64,000 bases of DNA from NCBI RefSeq assembly GCF_003591175.1, contig NZ_QYYG01000011.1, positions 1-64,000 of the forward strand. Reading direction: 5' to 3'. Below, piece after piece: positions 45,372 through 56,520 of the stretch (its first letter is position 1; each line of letters starts with the position of its first letter). This stretch comes from Serratia inhibens (lineage in GTDB: Bacteria; Pseudomonadota; Gammaproteobacteria; Enterobacterales; Enterobacteriaceae). The notes under the pieces are model-generated. The model worked only from the letters and a program-made list of their open reading frames with translations. It was not told where the DNA came from and searched no databases. The position numbers and the translations under genes are program-made.

Positions 45372-45620
45372 AACCCCTCCATAGCGAATCAGGTATATGC
45401 GCCCGATAGTAGCATTTATCAAGCCTGACCGACGCCGCGATGACAGAAATGCGCAGCGCCTCGCAGGAGAGGCGGTGTTAAGCCGCGGGTCAAACTGCTA
45501 GTATCAAATGTAACGCCCGGGTTAACGAACGGCGTTTCAGGATGAGGGATCTCACAGGGCCGTCTGTGCTGCCGGCGTGGCGGGCCCAGGCAAACCAGGA
45601 CAAAAGATTAGGATGATAGA

Positions 45621-47006
45621 GTGAAAAAAACGTTAGGCGTCTTCTTTCCGTTGTATACCACCACCCTGCTGATGCTGCTGGGGTCAGGGTTGCTCACCAC
45701 TTACATCTCCCTGCGTTTAACCTCAATCCATGTAACAGGTGCGCTGATCGGCGCAATTATTGCCGCCAACTACATCGGCCTGGTGATCGGCGGTAAAGTC
45801 GGTCATTTCCTGATTGCCCGCGTCGGCCATATCCGCGCTTACGTCTCCTGCGCCGGCATCATTACCGCTGCGGTGCTGGGGCACGGCCTGACGGAGTACA
45901 TTCCTGTCTGGGTGGTGCTGCGCCTGATTATCGGCCTGTGCATGATGTGCCAATTTATGGTGCTGGAGAGTTGGCTGAACGACCAGGCGGAATCCAATCA
46001 GCGCGGCATAGTTTTCGGTTTCTATATGGCGGCCACCTACCTGGGCATGTCGCTGGGCCAGGTGGTGCTGATGCTGCAGACCAATCTCGGCATCACCACG
46101 TTGCTGTTGATCGCGCTGTGTTTTGCACTCTGCCTGGTACCTATCGCCCTCACCACTCGTACCAATGCGCGTCACATGTCACCGGCACCAATGGAACTAC
46201 GCTATTTTGTCGGCGCTATTCCCAAGGTGCTGGCGACCACGCTGGTGATCGGCATGGTAGTAGGCTCTTTCTATGGGCTGGCTCCGGTCTACGCCAGCAT
46301 GCAGACACTAACTACCCAACAAACCGGCCTGTTTATGGCGATCGCCATCTTTGCCGGACTGGTGGCGCAGTTCCCGCTCAGTTGGCTGTCAGACCGCTAT
46401 AATCGTACGCTGTTGATGCGCATCAATGCCATTTTACTGATAGTGGCGGCATTGCCGCTGGCTCTGGTACCGCACATTGATTTTCCTGTGCTGCTGGTGG
46501 TGGGATTTATCGTCAGCATGCTGCAATTCACGCTGTATCCACTGGTCGTGGCATTGGCGAACGATCTGATCGAGCCTGAGCGGCGCGTATCGCTGGCAGC
46601 CTGTTTGCTGATGGCGTTCGGCGTCGGTGCCAGTATCGGTCCGCTGGCGGTCGGGGCGCTGATTCAGCCGCTGGGCGGCAACATTCTGTATGCGTTCTTC
46701 TCGCTTTGCGGCGTATTGCTGGTGGCCTTCAGCCGTACGGTAAAAGAAGACGAGTCGCAGTTTGTGCAGGATGCGCCATTACCGCATATTCCCCTGCCGG
46801 ACAGCCTGACCAGTTCGCCGCTTTCCCCGGCACTGAACCCAACCTTCGATGAGCAGATCATCCACGATACCATGCCGCCTCCGGAGGCCGCACCGGATCC
46901 GGTAGATGATCAACCCAGCGAAACGCCGGCAGCGGAGGAACCCATCCCGCAGGGTGCAGATCCCGATGAAGATACGGGGTTGAAAAAGGCCCACTCGATG
47001 CTTTAA
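45621..47006 (+). CDS. MFS transporter (YcaD-like)
   Basis: A 461-residue major facilitator with 12 predicted membrane segments in residues 1-380 and the family motifs GLVIGGKVGHFLIARVGHIR and VLESWLNDQAESNQRG, which are typical of the YcaD branch. Substrate unknown. The last 80 residues are an unusual acidic, proline-rich cytoplasmic tail (DAPLPHIPLPDS..., PPPEAAPDPVDDQPSETPAAEEP). A GTG start is preceded by AGGATGATA. Single gene, converging on the chb operon; no E. coli gene stands here. Confidence 0.88.
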   Translation: MKKTLGVFFPLYTTTLLMLLGSGLLTTYISLRLTSIHVTGALIGAIIAANYIGLVIGGKVGHFLIARVGHIRAYVSCAGIITAAVLGHGLTEYIPVWVVLRLIIGLCMMCQFMVLESWLNDQAESNQRGIVFGFYMAATYLGMSLGQVVLMLQTNLGITTLLLIALCFALCLVPIALTTRTNARHMSPAPMELRYFVGAIPKVLATTLVIGMVVGSFYGLAPVYASMQTLTTQQTGLFMAIAIFAGLVAQFPLSWLSDRYNRTLLMRINAILLIVAALPLALVPHIDFPVLLVVGFIVSMLQFTLYPLVVALANDLIEPERRVSLAACLLMAFGVGASIGPLAVGALIQPLGGNILYAFFSLCGVLLVAFSRTVKEDESQFVQDAPLPHIPLPDSLTSSPLSPALNPTFDEQIIHDTMPPPEAAPDPVDDQPSETPAAEEPIPQGADPDEDTGLKKAHSML

Positions 47007-47040
47007 TCATTGGCCCCTCTTTGAGCGCGATATCCGAGCG

Positions 47041-47802
47041 TCACAGATCCAGGAAGGATCCCAGGCGGTAACCGCGCTCCGCAATCGCGTTTTTAATGCC
47101 TGGTGCGGTTAAAACATCCACTTCGGCAAGCCGCGGGTAGCAGTATTTGCTCGCCAGAAGGGTTTTATCCAGGAATGCCGGATGGCACATCATCTCGACT
47201 GAACCGGCGCTGCGTTCGTCGGCCCGCTCAAGCACCTGCAAAAACAGCGCTTCAGATATGGCCTCGCCATAAAAGCCCGCATCAAACCACTCGGTGCTAC
47301 GATCATAACGCAGCGGAATGTCTTGTTGCGCCACTACCTGGCGGTCAATACGCAGCGGAATGGATTTGGACTGAGCGAAGGCTTCCACCAACGGATAGAT
47401 TTGCGGCAACATATGCGTATGATGGTGGCTGTCGATATGAGTCGGCGCTTTGCCGAAAACGGCCACAAACCTGTCGTATTGCCCCACCAGCTCATTGTAG
47501 ATTTCGTCCAAATCCAGCATCGCAGACTCGGCCCTTTCCCACAGCCACTTACCGAGTTCCCCCCGCTCGTTGACCAATGACGGCATCAGGGTCAATGGGC
47601 GCCCATGAGTCAACACAAAATGCAGCCCCACCCGCAACCCGGTAAAAACCTGGCTCAATTTCGCCGCGTGGTACACATCCTCGCCATTCACCATGGCGGT
47701 AGTTGAAGAGACCACCCCGTAATGAAACGCCTCGATAACCCCGTAGTTCTGGCCCTTGCTCAGGCCAAAGTCGTCGGCATTCACTATCAGTAACTTTTCC
47801 AT
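47041..47802 (-). CDS. chbG: Chitooligosaccharide deacetylase ChbG (YdjC family)
   Basis: ChbG removes one acetyl group from phosphorylated chitobiose/chitotriose so that the sugar can induce the operon and be hydrolysed. The 253-residue protein opens [21 protein letters not shown], with metal ligands in NADDFG and [14 protein letters not shown] start four codons upstream (MDTK) is possible; neither has a strong ribosome site. It is the last gene of a PTS operon, 153 bp after chbR. Confidence 0.9.
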   Translation of the reverse strand: MEKLLIVNADDFGLSKGQNYGVIEAFHYGVVSSTTAMVNGEDVYHAAKLSQVFTGLRVGLHFVLTHGRPLTLMPSLVNERGELGKWLWERAESAMLDLDEIYNELVGQYDRFVAVFGKAPTHIDSHHHTHMLPQIYPLVEAFAQSKSIPLRIDRQVVAQQDIPLRYDRSTEWFDAGFYGEAISEALFLQVLERADERSAGSVEMMCHPAFLDKTLLASKYCYPRLAEVDVLTAPGIKNAIAERGYRLGSFLDL

Positions 47803-47955
47803 TTTGGTATCCATTTGACAAATTTTTGGCAAGGGAAAGCCGTCCGTCAGGTACGGCAGGTCCCCTTCGCGTATGCAAAAAAACTTATTTCATCAGGTTA
47901 TGGGTGGCCTGAAAGGTATTCGGAATATCGGCGTTAATACTTATCGGGAGCGGCC

Positions 47956-48819
47956 CTAAACAGGGCCGTAGAACTTTTTTCGGTAATTACCCGGCGTGAC
48001 TTCGGTGAGTCTTTTAAAGTTTTTAATAAACAGGCTCACGTCGCCGTAACCTGAATCGAAGGCGATATCCGACACTGAATAATTCGTCACCTCAAGCTGC
48101 GTTTTGGCGAAGTTGACGCGGATTTCATTAATCACCTGCATCGGCGTTTTATGGTAGTAGCGCCGCATCGCCCGGGTCAGGTATTCCTGAGTTTTCCCCG
48201 ACAGCTCAACCATATTCAGCAGAGCCTTTTCGCCAAACATCGCTTTATCATGCATGCCCGCCAGCGTGTTCTTCAGCCATTGGGGAATATCATCGCCTTC
48301 GCCGCACTCTTCCTTGTAATGACGGATGCGGCTGACGATATAAAAAGTCAGCGTTTCCAGGAACTCGGCAAAGTCGTCTTCGCGAAACTGAGGCGAGCCG
48401 ACCACCGACTCGATATAGGCCAAAAACTCGTTCTTCAGGCTATAGGCCTGCGAGGCGACAAAGCAGCGCGGCAGAAGCTGCAGGTAATGCTCCTCAAAGA
48501 AGACCTTGCCGACCGCCACGTTGAAAATTTTCGCGGCGCCAAACTCATAAAAGCTTTGGTGGTGTGAGCCGATAGGGATAAAAACAAAGTCTCCCCGCTC
48601 GAGCAGCACCCGCTTGCCGTTGATCTCCTGATAGCATTTACCGCTCAGGACGATGGTGAACTCATAGTAGTCATGCTGATGCAGCCCGGTCGCGCTCTCC
48701 ACCTTGTTATAGATAAACAGATGAAAGTCTTTGCAGTTAAAAAAATCCTGCTCCCGAATCAGCTTAACGTCGTTCGCATTCAGCGAAACCTGATTATCAG
48801 TCACCGCGCTCGCTCCCAT
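47956..48819 (-). CDS. chbR: AraC-family regulator ChbR
   Basis: ChbR represses or activates the chitobiose operon depending on inducer. The 287-residue protein has an N-terminal cupin ([43 protein letters not shown]) and two C-terminal AraC helix-turn-helix units (about 190-285, [34 protein letters not shown]). The ATG overlaps the stop codon of the preceding glucosidase gene (TAATG), so the two are translationally linked. Confidence 0.93.
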   Translation of the reverse strand: MGASAVTDNQVSLNANDVKLIREQDFFNCKDFHLFIYNKVESATGLHQHDYYEFTIVLSGKCYQEINGKRVLLERGDFVFIPIGSHHQSFYEFGAAKIFNVAVGKVFFEEHYLQLLPRCFVASQAYSLKNEFLAYIESVVGSPQFREDDFAEFLETLTFYIVSRIRHYKEECGEGDDIPQWLKNTLAGMHDKAMFGEKALLNMVELSGKTQEYLTRAMRRYYHKTPMQVINEIRVNFAKTQLEVTNYSVSDIAFDSGYGDVSLFIKNFKRLTEVTPGNYRKKFYGPV

Positions 48820-50204
48820 TAGTCAAAACCGTTTTGTTTGGCCGTTTCGGCAAACCAGTAGCCACTCTTTTTAAGCGTGCGCCGTTGGCTTTCCCGATCC
48901 AGTCTGACCAGCCCGTAGCGATTCTTGTAGGCATTGAGCCAGGACCAGCAGTCAATAAAGGTCCACAAATGATAACCTTTACAGTTGGAACCCTCCGCCA
49001 ACGCCTGATGCAACCATTTGAGATGCTCGCGGATAAAGTCGATTCGATAATCGTCCTCCACCCGCCCAGTGGCGCCGATAAAGGCCTCTTCACCCTCTAC
49101 GCCCATGCCGTTTTCTGAAATATAGCAGGGAATGTTGCCGTAGTTTTCCTTCAGATCCGTCAGAATGTCATACAGCCCTTTTTCATATATCTCCCAGCCT
49201 CGGTGCGGGTTGATCTTGCGGTCCGGCATCTCATAGTAGCTGAACAGATCTTCCGGCATCGTCACCCTATCGGTGGCCCGGAAGTCTTCTTTCGCTTTAA
49301 CCCTGCGAGGCTGGTAATAATTGACGCCCAGGATATCCACAACCCCATTGGCGATCAGCTGTGCGTCCTCTGGTGCCGTCTGTGGCAACAGCCCATTCGC
49401 TTTCAGCAAATCCACCAATTCTTGCGGATAACGCCCTTTTGTCACTGGATCCAGGAAGCTCTTGTTCAGCAACAGATCCGCATAGTTGGCCGCCAAGAGG
49501 TCTTCCTGGCTGGTCGACCGGGGATAGGTTGGGATCAGGTTCAAAATAATGCCTATCGTGCCCTCGTTGCCCAGCGCTCTGAAATGGCTCACCGCTTTGG
49601 CGTGCGCCAGAACGCTGTGGTAAGCCACCACGACTGCCCTTTTGAAATCGACCACGCACGGATAGTGCAGGTCGTTCAGATACCCCGCTTCCACCGGCAC
49701 AATCGGCTCATTGAACGTGAACCAGTGGGTGACTCTGTCGCCGAACAGGGTGAAGCAGGTCTTGGCATAGTTTGCATAGGCTTCGACCACCGCCCTGCTT
49801 TCCCAGCCGCCTTTCTGCTGCATGCACAACGGCATATCGAAGTGGTAGAGATTGATAAATGGCGTGATGCCTTGGGCCAACAGGCTATCAATAAGCGCGT
49901 TATAGAAAGCAACCGCTTTGGGGTTCACTTCGCTATCGCCCTCCGGGATCAGCCGGGACCAGGAGATGGAGGTTCTGAAGGTGTTATGCCCGAGTTTTTT
50001 TAGCAGCAGGATATCTTGCTGGAAGTTGTCATAAAACGTGGACGCCTCGGAGGGGCCAACCTGATGATGAAAACGTTCGGGGACGGTTTCATGCCAGTAG
50101 TCGAAGATGTTGCGGCTTTTGCCATCCCGCGCAGAGGCCCCTTCAGACTGCGGCGCAGACGTGGCGCTTCCCCACCAGAAATCGTCAGCAAATTGATATT
50201 TCAT
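48819..50204 (-). CDS. 6-phospho-beta-glucosidase, GH1 family
   Basis: A 461-residue glycoside hydrolase family 1 enzyme with acid/base E166 (TFNEPIV) and nucleophile E364 (ISENGMG). It should split phosphorylated beta-glucosides such as cellobiose-6-P delivered by the PTS genes upstream. In E. coli chbBCARFG the hydrolase is the GH4 enzyme ChbF; here a GH1 enzyme stands in its place. It follows the EIIC gene by 48 bp. Confidence 0.93.
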   Translation of the reverse strand: MKYQFADDFWWGSATSAPQSEGASARDGKSRNIFDYWHETVPERFHHQVGPSEASTFYDNFQQDILLLKKLGHNTFRTSISWSRLIPEGDSEVNPKAVAFYNALIDSLLAQGITPFINLYHFDMPLCMQQKGGWESRAVVEAYANYAKTCFTLFGDRVTHWFTFNEPIVPVEAGYLNDLHYPCVVDFKRAVVVAYHSVLAHAKAVSHFRALGNEGTIGIILNLIPTYPRSTSQEDLLAANYADLLLNKSFLDPVTKGRYPQELVDLLKANGLLPQTAPEDAQLIANGVVDILGVNYYQPRRVKAKEDFRATDRVTMPEDLFSYYEMPDRKINPHRGWEIYEKGLYDILTDLKENYGNIPCYISENGMGVEGEEAFIGATGRVEDDYRIDFIREHLKWLHQALAEGSNCKGYHLWTFIDCWSWLNAYKNRYGLVRLDRESQRRTLKKSGYWFAETAKQNGFD

Positions 50205-50252
50205 CCAAACGCCCCTAAAACCGGGGCAGCAGAGGCTGCCCCGTTCCGACAG

Positions 50253-51614
50253 TTAGAATTTCAGCGCCTTGGCGATATCTTCTTCGCTCTCGGTCGCCTG
50301 ATCGATCTGGCTTTGCGCCTTATTGGAAATCATCACAAACGGCAGGTAAATCAAGGTCGCCACACCCAGGTTGAAGAAGCTCAGCAACATGGCGACGATA
50401 CTGCCGTTGGTGTTGAAGAACGCCCCCAGCCCGACCGGCATGGTCCATGGCGCAATGTTGGTGATTGGCGGGATCATCCCGGTGTAATAGGCCACCGTGG
50501 TGATAATCGTCAATACCGGTTGAACCAGGATGAACGGAATAAACATCACCGGGTTCATAATCACCGGCAGGCCAAACAGGATAGGTTCATTGATCTGGAA
50601 GATGCCCGACGGAGTAGCCAGCTTGGCAACCTGACGGTAGTCTTCACGGCGTGAGGCGATAAAGATGGCGATAATCAGCCCCAGCGTCGAACCGGTCCCA
50701 CCCAGGTAGATATAGGAGTCCACAAAGGGTTTCGCCCACATATGGAACTCTTTGCCCGCAGCAACCGCCGCTTCGACGGAACCGTACTTGTTGTAAAGCT
50801 CCACGTTCTCCAGCGCGAATGGCGTCATGATGCCGCTGTCCAGCGCCGCCAGCGCCATTGAGCCATGCACCCCAAAGAACCACAGCAGCGAGGAGAACAT
50901 CACATACACCCAACCCACTACGCTGCCCATTTTCGCCAGCGGAGCCGAGATGCTGTCCATGATGATTTGGTGGAAGTTGGTGCCCCACAACGTCAGGCAA
51001 TAGGCAATCACGCCCATAATCGACAGAATCAGGAAACCGGGGATCAGTGCCGAGAACGAGCGAGACACGGAGGAAGGCACGCTGTCCGGCAGGCTGATCA
51101 CCCAATTGCGGCGCACCACAAAGGCAAACATCTCCGCCACCACCAGGCCGATCACCATACCGGAAATGATGTTGGCTCCCCCAAGCCAGTTAGCACCGAC
51201 GGCATAAGCCTCACCAACGCTGAACGGCGTTAACGTCATAAAGGCGGCAACCGCCAGCAGCGCAGCCGCCAGCGGGTCAACCTTGCGTTCTTCCGCTAAA
51301 GCCATACTGATAAAAAAGGGCGTCATCAGGGACATTATCCCCAGGGTGCCGTTATAAACGCTGCCGCCGATGCTTTTCAGGCCATTCAGCGTTTCAATGG
51401 TGGAGGCATCCAGCCGCACCCCCAGCGAGAAGAAGAACGAGCCCTCACCGAAACTGAGAAACACGTTGTTGATCAGAACGAACATCGCCCCGGTCAGCGT
51501 CAGCGGCATTAACCGGATAAACCCGTTTTTGATGGCATTAACATGGGGTTGCTTACCAATTTTCACGGCAAAAGGCAGAATGACCTTTTCCAATGAGGCA
51601 ATTAACGTATTCAC
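50253..51614 (-). CDS. chbC: PTS lactose/cellobiose family EIIC component
   Basis: The membrane channel of a beta-diglucoside PTS. The 453-residue protein (452 in E. coli ChbC) has about ten membrane segments, the family signature [20 protein letters not shown] and the substrate-site motif [15 protein letters not shown]. Sugar preference (N,N'-diacetylchitobiose, cellobiose or other) cannot be fixed from sequence. GTG start with AAGGGG upstream. Confidence 0.93.
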   Translation of the reverse strand: MNTLIASLEKVILPFAVKIGKQPHVNAIKNGFIRLMPLTLTGAMFVLINNVFLSFGEGSFFFSLGVRLDASTIETLNGLKSIGGSVYNGTLGIMSLMTPFFISMALAEERKVDPLAAALLAVAAFMTLTPFSVGEAYAVGANWLGGANIISGMVIGLVVAEMFAFVVRRNWVISLPDSVPSSVSRSFSALIPGFLILSIMGVIAYCLTLWGTNFHQIIMDSISAPLAKMGSVVGWVYVMFSSLLWFFGVHGSMALAALDSGIMTPFALENVELYNKYGSVEAAVAAGKEFHMWAKPFVDSYIYLGGTGSTLGLIIAIFIASRREDYRQVAKLATPSGIFQINEPILFGLPVIMNPVMFIPFILVQPVLTIITTVAYYTGMIPPITNIAPWTMPVGLGAFFNTNGSIVAMLLSFFNLGVATLIYLPFVMISNKAQSQIDQATESEEDIAKALKF

Positions 51615-51625
51615 GGCAACGCCCC

Positions 51626-51943
51626 TTATTGGTTAGCTTTTTTTATTGTGGCAACCGCCGCCTTCAGCACCCCAAGGCCATCGAGTTTGCCGTACAAAAC
51701 GGAGTCGATCACTTCGACCGGCTTATGCGGCAACTGTTTCTGTACTTCGGCAAGCGTGTAGGCAATCTGTGGCCCCAGCAGGATCACATCTGCCTCAGCG
51801 CCTTTCTCCGCAGCCAGAGCTTCGGGATAAGCGGCAATGATCACCGGCACCTCGTACTTCTCCGCTTGCGCTTTCATTTTTGAAACCAGCAGAGAGGTGG
51901 ACATACCGGCAGAACAAAACAGATAGATTTTTTTCTTTTCCAT
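51626..51943 (-). CDS. chbB: PTS lactose/cellobiose family EIIB component
   Basis: A 105-residue EIIB with phospho-acceptor C10 ([16 protein letters not shown]). It passes phosphate to the incoming sugar. First gene of the operon. No EIIA gene (chbA) is found in the operon, so EIIA must come from elsewhere. The start MEKKKIYLF was chosen over a frame extending 52 codons upstream. Confidence 0.93.
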   Translation of the reverse strand: MEKKKIYLFCSAGMSTSLLVSKMKAQAEKYEVPVIIAAYPEALAAEKGAEADVILLGPQIAYTLAEVQKQLPHKPVEVIDSVLYGKLDGLGVLKAAVATIKKANQ

Positions 51944-52831
51944 ACCAAGCACCTTGAGATAATCAAAAAAGCCACATGTCATTTGTATGCCAGATGCAAT
52001 GACGATTGCCCTACGCACTTTCCTTGTGAAGATTCCATGAATGTTGCCCTGGTTGCGAACAGTATACGGAGCCGCAGGCAGGGATAAGTAATTCACCACC
52101 CTACAGAACCGTCTCTCCTTGACCTGACAGATTGACCCTCTTCACATTTCGGGCAAAAAAATTATGTGATCGGCTTAACAAATAAATGCACGTGACGAAA
52201 TAAAAACGCATAAAAGCATTAAATGTTATCTATAAACAATAGGTTGAAAATACACACGCTATATATACGTCTTATCAGTGGCTTTGTCTTATAGCATTCA
52301 GGGTAAAAGCATCAAATAGTTCACAGTTGATTATGGCGCTGTACAGAAAGCACCCGGAAGTCTGTGACCGAACGGGCATGTCCTGGCATTACGCGTCTGG
52401 CGTGCGCCAACCGAAAGGGAAAATAAAACCTCGATGGGAAAGATAAGGATACTTTGGTGCCGACTGGCAGATTGCTCTGCAACTTCATCCTTTCATTGCA
52501 AGCCAACTTTGCGCAAAGCTTCCAATTTTTACCTGTGACAGCGGATTGCCCACTGGGCTAGTATAGCGTTGGAAAAAGGTCCTCTATTCGTAGCGCTTCA
52601 AGTAACACGCAAGCCTCATCATCTTGATGACTCAGGCGACAAAAGTTTGCCAGCCTGTTTGCCTGTCCTATAAGCTCCGTTTTAGACCAACTGATTGATT
52701 TACATGAGCTATCGTCTATTTTGCTCGCAACCCACAGATTTAGTGATTTTTTGTGAAACGGCCTGATACCCAATGATGACAATGAAAATCACAATTAACC
52801 TTAAATTCAATGGATTGGAAACGGTAACGTT
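51944..52831. promoter_or_regulatory. Long intergenic region between chbB and mutS
   Basis: About 890 bp of AT-rich DNA. The left part should hold the chb promoter; TGTGA-N6-TAACA at 52165-52180 is a CRP-like site (read on the minus strand TGTTA-N6-TCACA). One open frame of 74 codons at 52558-52782 (minus) is listed separately. Nothing else gene-like is visible. mutS transcription should start in the right part. Confidence 0.5.
52558..52782 (-). CDS. Doubtful small open frame
   Basis: A 74-codon frame with a TTG start and no good ribosome site. The product (…SWSKTELIGQANRLANFCRLSH…LLEALRIEDLFPTLY) looks helical and protein-like, without membrane segments, but I recognise no family. It could be a degraded gene. 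Codon use is more AT-rich than its neighbours. Confidence 0.25.
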   Translation of the reverse strand: MSSLGIRPFHKKSLNLWVASKIDDSSCKSISWSKTELIGQANRLANFCRLSHQDDEACVLLEALRIEDLFPTLY

Positions 52832-55387
52832 ATGACCAGCACCGATAAACTCGATTCACACACGCCGATGATGCAGCAGTACCTGCGCCTCAAGGCCCAG
52901 CATCCCGAAATCCTGCTGTTCTACCGCATGGGCGATTTCTATGAGTTGTTCTACGATGACGCCAAGCGCGCTTCCCAACTGCTGGATATTTCGCTGACCA
53001 AACGCGGCGCTTCAGCGGGTGAACCCATTCCCATGGCCGGCGTGCCGCACCACGCGGTAGAAAACTATCTTGCCAAGCTGGTTCAGCTCGGCGAGTCCGT
53101 TGCCCTGTGCGAACAAATCGGCGATCCGGCAACCAGCAAAGGCCCGGTCGAGCGCAAGGTCGTGCGTATCGTCACGCCCGGCACCATTACCGACGAAGCG
53201 CTGCTACAGGAACGCCAGGATAACCTGTTGGCGGCTATCTGGCAGGACGCAAGGGGCTTTGGCTACGCCACGCTGGACATCAGCTCCGGCCGTTTTCGCG
53301 TCGCCGAACCGGAAGACGTTGAAACCATGGCGGCCGAGTTGCAGCGCACCAATCCCGCCGAGCTGCTTTATCCGGAAACCTTTGAACACATGGCGCTTAT
53401 CGAGAAGCGCCACGGCCTGCGTCGTCGTCCATTGTGGGAGTTTGAACCCGAGACCGCACGCCAGCAGCTTAACCTGCAGTTCGGCACCCGCGATCTCACC
53501 GGTTTTGGCGTGGAACAGGCCCATCAGGCATTGCGCGCCGCCGGCTGCCTGTTGCAGTACGTCAAGGATACTCAGCGCACGGCATTGCCGCATATCCGTG
53601 GCATCACCATGGAGCGTCAGCAGGACGGCATCATCATGGATGCCGCAACGCGGCGTAACCTTGAACTGACCCAGAGCCTGTCTGGTGGCAGCGAAAATAC
53701 GCTGGCGGCCATTCTCGATTGCACCGCAACGGCGATGGGTAGCCGTATGCTCAAACGTTGGCTGCATATGCCGACCCGCGACATCAAGGTACTGAACAAC
53801 CGCCAACAGGCGATTGGTGCTCTACAGGATCTGTACGCCGATCTGCAGCCTTCGCTGCGGCAAGTGGGCGATCTGGAACGCATACTGGCGCGTCTGGCAT
53901 TGCGTACCGCCCGTCCGCGCGATTTGGCGCGCATGCGCCATGCATTCCAGCAGTTGCCAGATATCCACGCGCTGCTCCAGGGTGCGGAAACCCCGCATGT
54001 GCAGCATCTGTTGTCGCAAGTCGGCCAGTTTAATGAACTGCAGGATCTTCTGGAACGAGCGGTAGTTGAAGCTCCGCCTGTGCTGGTGCGTGACGGCGGC
54101 GTCATCGCCCCCGGTTACAACAGCGAGCTGGATGAGTGGCGCGCATTGGCCGACGGCGCCAGCGACTACCTGGACCGTCTGGAGATCCGCGAACGCGAAA
54201 AGTTAGGGCTGGATACGCTGAAGGTGGGGTTCAACGGCGTGCACGGTTATTACATTCAGGTCAGCCGTGGACAAAGCCACCTGGTACCGATCCACTACGT
54301 GCGCCGCCAGACGCTGAAAAACGCCGAACGCTATATCATTCCCGAACTGAAAGAGTATGAAGACAAGGTCCTGACCTCCAAAGGCAAAGCGCTGGCGATC
54401 GAGAAAGGTCTGTATGAAGAACTGTTCGATTTACTGCTGCCGCATCTCGGGGAATTGCAGCAAAGCGCCGGTGCGCTGGCTGAACTGGACGTACTGGCTA
54501 ACCTGGCGGAGCGTGCGGAAACGCTGAACTATGCCTGCCCGACCATGAGCGAGCAGCCGGGTGTGCGCATCACCGAAGGCCGCCATCCGGTGGTGGAGCA
54601 GGTGCTGAGCGAGCCATTTATTTCCAACCCGCTATCGCTGTCACCTCAGCGTCGAATGCTGATCATTACCGGCCCCAATATGGGCGGTAAAAGCACCTAT
54701 ATGCGTCAAACGGCGCTGATCGTTCTGATGGCGCACATCGGCAGCTATGTGCCGGCGGCCAAGGCCGTTATCGGCCCGGTGGACCGTATCTTTACCCGCG
54801 TCGGTGCAGCGGACGACCTGGCCTCTGGCCGCTCCACCTTCATGGTGGAAATGACCGAGACCGCCAATATTCTGCATAACGCCACCGAACACAGCCTGGT
54901 GTTGATGGATGAAATCGGTCGTGGCACGTCAACCTACGACGGCCTGTCTCTGGCCTGGGCCTGCGCGGAGAATCTGGCCAGCCGCATTAAGGCCATGACG
55001 CTGTTCGCCACCCATTACTTCGAGCTGACTACCCTGCCGGAGAAAATGGAAGGCGTGGTCAACGTTCACCTGGATGCGCTGGAACATGGTGACACCATCG
55101 CCTTCATGCACAGCGTGCAGGATGGAGCAGCAAGTAAAAGTTATGGTCTGGCGGTTGCGGCGCTGGCCGGCGTGCCACGAGAGGTGATCAAACGCGCGCG
55201 CCAGAAACTGCGTGAGCTGGAAGCCATCTCCAGCCATACCGCCTCCGGTACCGTTGACGCCACCCAGATGACGCTGCTGAATGAGGAAACGTCACCGGCG
55301 GTAGAAGCGCTAGAAGCACTTGATCCGGATTCTCTGTCGCCACGGCAGGCGCTGGAATGGCTTTACCGCCTGAAGAAGATGGTGTAA
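52832..55387 (+). CDS. mutS: DNA mismatch repair protein MutS
   Basis: MutS recognises mismatches and starts MutL/MutH repair. The 851-residue protein (853 in E. coli) has the mismatch-contact motif [11 protein letters not shown] near 36, connector and lever domains, ATPase Walker [11 protein letters not shown] near 615, [12 protein letters not shown] (Walker B), and a C-terminal helix-turn-helix/beta-clamp region. It stands next to rpoS, with a shared terminator, as in many enterobacteria. Confidence 0.98.
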   Translation: MTSTDKLDSHTPMMQQYLRLKAQHPEILLFYRMGDFYELFYDDAKRASQLLDISLTKRGASAGEPIPMAGVPHHAVENYLAKLVQLGESVALCEQIGDPATSKGPVERKVVRIVTPGTITDEALLQERQDNLLAAIWQDARGFGYATLDISSGRFRVAEPEDVETMAAELQRTNPAELLYPETFEHMALIEKRHGLRRRPLWEFEPETARQQLNLQFGTRDLTGFGVEQAHQALRAAGCLLQYVKDTQRTALPHIRGITMERQQDGIIMDAATRRNLELTQSLSGGSENTLAAILDCTATAMGSRMLKRWLHMPTRDIKVLNNRQQAIGALQDLYADLQPSLRQVGDLERILARLALRTARPRDLARMRHAFQQLPDIHALLQGAETPHVQHLLSQVGQFNELQDLLERAVVEAPPVLVRDGGVIAPGYNSELDEWRALADGASDYLDRLEIREREKLGLDTLKVGFNGVHGYYIQVSRGQSHLVPIHYVRRQTLKNAERYIIPELKEYEDKVLTSKGKALAIEKGLYEELFDLLLPHLGELQQSAGALAELDVLANLAERAETLNYACPTMSEQPGVRITEGRHPVVEQVLSEPFISNPLSLSPQRRMLIITGPNMGGKSTYMRQTALIVLMAHIGSYVPAAKAVIGPVDRIFTRVGAADDLASGRSTFMVEMTETANILHNATEHSLVLMDEIGRGTSTYDGLSLAWACAENLASRIKAMTLFATHYFELTTLPEKMEGVVNVHLDALEHGDTIAFMHSVQDGAASKSYGLAVAALAGVPREVIKRARQKLRELEAISSHTASGTVDATQMTLLNEETSPAVEALEALDPDSLSPRQALEWLYRLKKMV

Positions 55388-55410
55388 ATCCGTCAGCGCT
55401 ACAGGCATAA

Positions 55411-55441
55411 AAAAACGGTGAGCATAATGCTCACCGTTTTT
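55411..55441. terminator. mutS / rpoS bidirectional terminator
   Basis: Perfect 14-bp stem AAAAACGGTGAGCA / TGCTCACCGTTTTT with a 3-nt loop between two convergent genes; T-runs on both strands. Confidence 0.93.
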
Positions 55442-55467
55442 ATTTTGATGCGATTCAACTGCCGACG

Positions 55468-56466
55468 TTATTCGCGGAACAGCGCCTCAATGCTCAGGCC
55501 CTGCAACTGCAGAATTTCACGCAGGCGACGCAAACCTTCAACCTGGATCTGGCGAACGCGTTCGCGAGTCAGGCCAATTTCACGGCCCACATCTTCGAGC
55601 GTCGCCGCTTCATAGCCCAACAGGCCGAAACGACGAGCCAGCACTTCACGCTGCTTGGCGTTCAGTTCGAACAGCCACTTAACGATGCTCTGTTTCATGT
55701 CATCGTCTTGCGTGGTGTCTTCCGGGCCGTTGTCTTTCTCGTCAGCCAGAATGTCCAGCAGCGCTTTCTCTGAATCACCGCCCAACGGCGTATCGACAGA
55801 AGTGATACGTTCGTTCAGACGCAGCATACGGCTGACGTCATCGACCGGCTTGTCGAGTTGCTCGGCAATCTCTTCAGCGCTCGGTTCATGATCCAGTTTA
55901 TGAGAAAGCTCGCGCGCGGTGCGCAAATAGACATTCAGTTCTTTAACGATGTGGATAGGCAAACGAATGGTTCGGGTTTGGTTCATTATCGCCCGTTCAA
56001 TCGTCTGACGGATCCACCAGGTTGCGTAAGTTGAGAAACGGAAACCGCGTTCCGGGTCAAACTTTTCCACTGCACGGATCAGGCCGAGGTTACCCTCTTC
56101 AATCAGATCCAGCAGCGCCAGGCCGCGATTGCTGTAGCGGCGGGCGATTTTCACCACCAGCCGCAGGTTGCTTTCGATCATTCGGCGGCGGGACGGCACG
56201 TCACCGCGCAGTGCTCGCCGCGCAAAATAAACTTCTTCCTCTGCGGTAAGCAGCGGAGAATAACCGATTTCGCCCAGATAGAGCTGCGTCGCATCCAATA
56301 CGCGTTGGGTAACGCCTTGAGACAACAACTCTTCTTCTGCCAGATCACTCTCACTGACCTCTTCTTCGACCAGTGCTTTTTCGTCGAATGATTCCGCTTC
56401 CGTTGCGTTCTCGTCGAAATCCGCATCATCCTGTAACTCGTTAACTTTCAGCGTATTTTGGTTCAT
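55468..56466 (-). CDS. rpoS: RNA polymerase sigma factor RpoS
   Basis: RpoS directs transcription of stationary-phase and general stress genes. The 332-residue protein (330 in E. coli) has region 1.2-2.4 ([13 protein letters not shown]..., [17 protein letters not shown]) and region 4 ([28 protein letters not shown]). In E. coli the main promoter lies inside nlpD and the leader is regulated by DsrA, RprA and ArcZ; the nlpD-rpoS order here fits the same control. Confidence 0.98.
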   Translation of the reverse strand: MNQNTLKVNELQDDADFDENATEAESFDEKALVEEEVSESDLAEEELLSQGVTQRVLDATQLYLGEIGYSPLLTAEEEVYFARRALRGDVPSRRRMIESNLRLVVKIARRYSNRGLALLDLIEEGNLGLIRAVEKFDPERGFRFSTYATWWIRQTIERAIMNQTRTIRLPIHIVKELNVYLRTARELSHKLDHEPSAEEIAEQLDKPVDDVSRMLRLNERITSVDTPLGGDSEKALLDILADEKDNGPEDTTQDDDMKQSIVKWLFELNAKQREVLARRFGLLGYEAATLEDVGREIGLTRERVRQIQVEGLRRLREILQLQGLSIEALFRE

Positions 56467-56520
56467 ATGCTGCTCCTACCCGTGATACCGCGAGCAGAAT
56501 ATCAGCGTATTCTGCCCAAT

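Noticed and set aside
52321-52506. 61-codon minus-strand frame upstream of mutS
   Set aside because: Arg/Ser/Phe-rich composition unlike a real protein and no convincing ribosome site.
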